Shown here: positions 23,727 to 25,684 of the stretch, one piece after another
Position numbering within the stretch: the stretch's first letter is position 1
Layout: each line of letters begins with the position of its first letter
NCBI RefSeq assembly: GCF_007990775.1
Contig: NZ_BJXB01000047.1
Location: 1 to 25,684, forward strand
Direction of reading: 5' to 3'
Length of the DNA: 25,684 bases
Source: Deinococcus cellulosilyticus NBRC 106333 = KACC 11606
Lineage (GTDB): Bacteria > Deinococcota > Deinococci > Deinococcales > Deinococcaceae
Program-made: the position numbers and the translations under genes
Notes under the pieces: model-generated
Told to the model about the DNA's origin: nothing
The model's database searches: none
The model's input: only the letters and a program-made list of their open reading frames with translations

Positions 23727-24536
23727 CTACATGTCGAAATCCATCGACATTTTCTTACGCTTGTTCTGCTCCTCTTCACGCCTTGCTTTTTCATCCTGAT
23801 CTTCCTGCCCTGTGCTTCCCACCCCTTTCTTGAGTTCTCTGTTTTGCGACATGGAACCTCTCACAGCATCCTCCTGACTTTTCAACTGCGCCTTCATTTG
23901 TTCTTCCAACCACCTGCGAGGAGCCATGTGCAAATCACGGTCTTTTTGAAGCATGGCCGACTCGGTGAATCGATCACCAATCATGCGCAGTTTGTAGAAG
24001 TCTTCACGCTCCAGCTTGTTGTTGGTCAGAATGATCACATGCACATGAGGGTTGCTGGTGTGACCTTTTTCTCCAGCATGGGCTACCGCTACATAGCGGT
24101 CATATCCAGCCTCAGCCATCACTTTCTTGGCCCAGTCCTTGATGGTTTCCTCACCCATGTTTGCACCAGGACTCAAAATCACCCGGTAGGCAAACTGTTG
24201 CTCATTCATCCCCTTACCCAGATAGTTGTGTACATCCTGAGGAACCATTTCACTGTGAGCACCATTGAACGCTGTTCGGAACTTCTCTTCACTCTCTCCC
24301 TCCATGGGTCTGAACATCATGTAATTCGCAGCAGCAAATGTGCGCTTTACACCACCAGACCACTTCCCCTTCTCCCCACGCACACGACTGAACCGGGCTT
24401 TCACCACCGTCCTGGTGGGTTGACCTGGTGCTTTCCTCGCAGTGAACTTCGACATGCTCCGGCGCAAGCCCTGCGTCCTCATGGCAGAAAGCCCAGAACG
24501 CACCACCTTGCCACGACCCAAACCCTCCCTACTCAC
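23727..24536 (-). CDS. HUH relaxase (mobilisation nuclease)
   Basis: The 269-aa protein has the relaxase landmarks YRVILSPG (117-124), a helix ending WAKKVMAEAG, YVAVAHAGEKGHTSNPHVHVIIL with His153, His159 and the H-V-H pair (164 and 166) that coordinates the metal, and a basic C-terminal half likely to bind DNA. It nicks oriT and stays covalently attached to the 5' end. The nucleophilic tyrosine is not obvious; Y72 (AAANYMMF) and Y105 (VHNYLGKG) are candidates. It is short for a relaxase, lacking a long C-terminal helicase or primase part, like MOBP/VirD2-type proteins. The GTG start overlaps the end of mobC by 8 nt; a later ATG cannot be excluded. Confidence 0.88.
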   Translation of the reverse strand: MSREGLGRGKVVRSGLSAMRTQGLRRSMSKFTARKAPGQPTRTVVKARFSRVRGEKGKWSGGVKRTFAAANYMMFRPMEGESEEKFRTAFNGAHSEMVPQDVHNYLGKGMNEQQFAYRVILSPGANMGEETIKDWAKKVMAEAGYDRYVAVAHAGEKGHTSNPHVHVIILTNNKLEREDFYKLRMIGDRFTESAMLQKDRDLHMAPRRWLEEQMKAQLKSQEDAVRGSMSQNRELKKGVGSTGQEDQDEKARREEEQNKRKKMSMDFDM

Positions 24537-24945
24537 CGTCCATCCCTTCCAGAATTGAATCCGTCAAATCCTGAATCTTGCGTTTCAGAGACGAAGCCGC
24601 ACGGCCCCACATTTCGTTCCTCAAACCCTTCACCTCATCTCTCGACATCCCAAGGTCCTTCTGGGCGATCTCCTGAAGCATCTGCGCAGAAATCGACGAC
24701 TCCATGGCAGTACGCACCATCAGGTTGGCCATTCGATTGAAATGCTTGTACATCGCCTGATCCACAATCGTCACCATCTTCGGAATCAGAAACGTCGCTG
24801 CCAGCTCGCTCTCCTGGTCATCCAGGGCACGAATCAACAACTCCTCCACCACCGTGGATACAGAGAGCTTGTTGGCCTGGGCAATCTTCTCTATTTTCTC
24901 CCTTACATTTGGGTCCACCCGGGCACCCACATGCTGCTTTTTCAT
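24529..24945 (-). CDS. MobC-like relaxosome accessory protein (ribbon-helix-helix)
   Basis: The 138-aa protein opens with a ribbon-helix-helix domain (HVGARVDPNVREKIEKIAQANKLSVSTVVEELLIRALDDQ, residues about 5-44) and continues as a long helical region. This is the layout of MobC/TraY/MbeC-type proteins that bind oriT, help the relaxase and often repress their own operon. I chose the ATG at 24945 because TAGAAT lies exactly 6 nt upstream, predicting a leaderless transcript; an in-frame GTG at 24951 is the alternative. It is the first gene of the conjugation operon. Three repeats lie immediately upstream and cover the -35 area, which fits autoregulation. Confidence 0.85.
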   Translation of the reverse strand: MKKQHVGARVDPNVREKIEKIAQANKLSVSTVVEELLIRALDDQESELAATFLIPKMVTIVDQAMYKHFNRMANLMVRTAMESSISAQMLQEIAQKDLGMSRDEVKGLRNEMWGRAASSLKRKIQDLTDSILEGMDGE

Positions 24946-24951
24946 AGGCAC

Positions 24952-25030
24952 ATTCTAACAACAAAAATACGAAACTTTCACACTTCAAGATATGGAACTT
25001 TCACACTCGAACAGGACGAAACTTTCACAC
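24952..25030 (-). promoter_or_regulatory. mobC promoter with three direct repeats
   Basis: The -10 TAGAAT occupies 24952-24957. Three copies of (G/A)GAACTTTCACAC or GAAACTTTCACAC start at 24971, 24994 and 25018, a pitch of 23-24 bp. The middle copy has one change. Iteron-like spacing and position upstream of the -10 suggest binding by MobC or a replication protein. Confidence 0.75.
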
Positions 25031-25135
25031 CCTGGACCCCAATACTGGAGTGTGAACAGCAAATTGTAACGTTAACATTAATTCCATTTCCCAAACGCAA
25101 AAAAACCCCCCAAGTTCACCACCTTATCCTGCCCT

Positions 25136-25183
25136 ACCCTTTTGTAGCGACTTTTTGGGCACCAAAAATCGTTACAAAAGGGT
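25136..25183. repeat. Long near-perfect inverted repeat
   Basis: The outer arms ACCCTTTTGTA (25136-25146) and TACAAAAGGGT (25173-25183) are perfectly complementary. The inner parts pair again with one mismatch and one extra base, ending at CTTTTTGG and CCAAAAA around a 3-nt loop. There is no terminator T-run, which favours a protein-binding or oriT-type structure. Confidence 0.85.
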
Positions 25184-25214
25184 CAACTCCCCCCAGAAAC
25201 CTCAGATGACGTAA

Positions 25215-25260
25215 CCGCCTGGAGTGGGTGGGGTCCAGCGGACCCCCAAGCTCCAGGCGG
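25215..25260. repeat. Perfect GC-rich hairpin with nested stem
   Basis: CCGCCTGGAG (25215-25224) pairs perfectly with CTCCAGGCGG (25251-25260). Inside it TGGGGTCC (25229-25236) pairs with GGACCCC (25240-25246) around a 3-nt loop, with one bulged C. No T-run follows, so it is a good candidate for the nick-proximal hairpin of oriT. Confidence 0.8.
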
Positions 25261-25292
25261 CTCGAAGAAATGTCAGTGTGGAAGAACTCGGC

Positions 25293-25342
25293 AACAAAAA
25301 GACCCGTAGCGCGGGGGCATTCATGCCCCTAAGCTCGGGTCT
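25293..25342 (-). terminator. Rho-independent terminator of the minus-strand gene at the right edge
   Basis: AGACCCG (25300-25306), AGC (25308-25310) and GGGGCAT (25314-25320) pair with ATGCCCC (25323-25329), GCT (25333-25335) and CGGGTCT (25336-25342). On the minus strand the stem is followed by TTTTTGTTG. It lies about 170 nt after the stop at 25509. Confidence 0.8.
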
Positions 25343-25508
25343 ATGGCAGTGTCAAGGAATGTGGGTGGTTCAGCTCCCTGCTGTGGGCTTTGGGCATGCC
25401 AGTGAACCGCTTCTTGGCAGGACTGGTGTTGTGTGCTCCTGTTGAGCCTTCCATCACTTCACCCTGGTCTGTTCACTCAGTTGCAGCCTGAGCACCAGGG
25501 CACGGCAC

Positions 25509-25684
25509 TCACTTGTTTTTCTTCTTGCCGTTCTTGGCCTTCTGCTTCTGTGCCAGGTCCCTCAGGTTGAACTTGCCTGCTTCAAGGTCGGCTTTTGATG
25601 GGTAACGGCGAAGGGACAGGGGTTCGTTCAGCCGGGCATAGTGCTGAAGTTGTTGTTCTTTCCAGGTCTTGTATTGCTCTGTGT
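25509..25684 (-). CDS. 3' end of an unidentified gene (partial)
   Basis: The stop is TGA at 25509-25511 and the frame is open to the right edge. The visible C-terminus is TEQYKTWKEQQLQHYARLNE, then PLSLRRYPSKADLEAGKFNL and a strongly basic tail (KQKAKNGKKKNK). This helical, lysine-rich end is common for nucleic-acid-binding or ATPase proteins, but no family can be named from 57 residues. It has its own terminator, so it is not part of the mobC operon. Confidence 0.6.
   Translation of the reverse strand, partial: TEQYKTWKEQQLQHYARLNEPLSLRRYPSKADLEAGKFNLRDLAQKQKAKNGKKKNK

Larger units (their letters stand above)
25031..25508. other. Candidate oriT/origin region rich in inverted repeats
   Basis: No gene is seen. 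The stretch contains TTGTAACG near 25065 next to a near-palindrome (AACGTTAACATT), a long inverted repeat at 25136-25183, a second one at 25215-25260 and the terminator at 25293-25342. A further weak hairpin (CCCTGGT/ACCAGGG) lies near 25464-25500. Its place directly upstream of mobC and the relaxase gene is where oriT usually lies. Confidence 0.6.

Noticed and set aside
24742..25209. Plus-strand frame across the mobC upstream repeats
   Set aside because: It reads through the direct repeats and opposite mobC, with no ribosome-binding site or domain.

Overview
The window reads as accessory DNA, probably plasmid or integrated-element DNA, from a moderately GC-rich bacterium. A member of the Deinococcota is my best guess. 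This rests on the mix of genes (an AfsR/SARP-type regulator, a soluble acyl-ACP desaturase, many small lineage-specific proteins) and on apparently leaderless genes with a -10 hexamer 6 nt before the ATG. It is inference, not proof. There are no rRNA, tRNA or CRISPR features.

Left part (1-8.5 kb): the 3' end of a histidine kinase is followed by a small hypothetical gene and a decayed GGDEF gene. Next is a two-gene minus-strand unit: a HEAT-repeat membrane protein and a family-2 processive glycosyltransferase (exopolysaccharide type). A three-gene minus-strand operon with 4-nt overlaps follows (DUF4383-like membrane protein, a conserved-looking 146-aa protein, a 118-aa protein). It diverges from a tiny membrane-protein gene across a symmetric operator whose arms carry 11-bp-phased repeats. 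A paralogue of the 146-aa protein then lies upstream of a BTAD/SARP-type regulator.

Middle part (8.5-15.5 kb): small hypothetical genes, a tyrosine-recombinase C-terminal remnant, and a tightly packed three-gene unit (HigA-like XRE protein, 93-aa partner, and a protein that may join a Bro-N-like domain to a nuclease-fold-like tail). There is also a double winged-helix regulator, a cold-shock protein and a complete di-iron acyl-ACP desaturase. Two paralogous 69-aa proteins flank this part.

Right part (15.5-25.7 kb): a full-length Tn3-family transposase with an intact DDE triad, without a visible resolvase or terminal inverted repeats. It abuts a seven-gene minus-strand conjugation operon read as MobC-like RHH protein, HUH relaxase, small membrane protein, VirD4/TraG coupling ATPase, and three exported proteins, the first VirB9/TraK-like. 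Most junctions overlap or are very short. Upstream of mobC is about 300 bp dense in direct and inverted repeats, the likely oriT and/or replication/control region. A 12-bp core (TGTGAAAGTTTC, one copy with a single change) occurs three times there. It occurs twice more, inverted, across a duplicated ribosome-binding/start region inside the operon. The window ends in the 3' end of another minus-strand gene with its own terminator.
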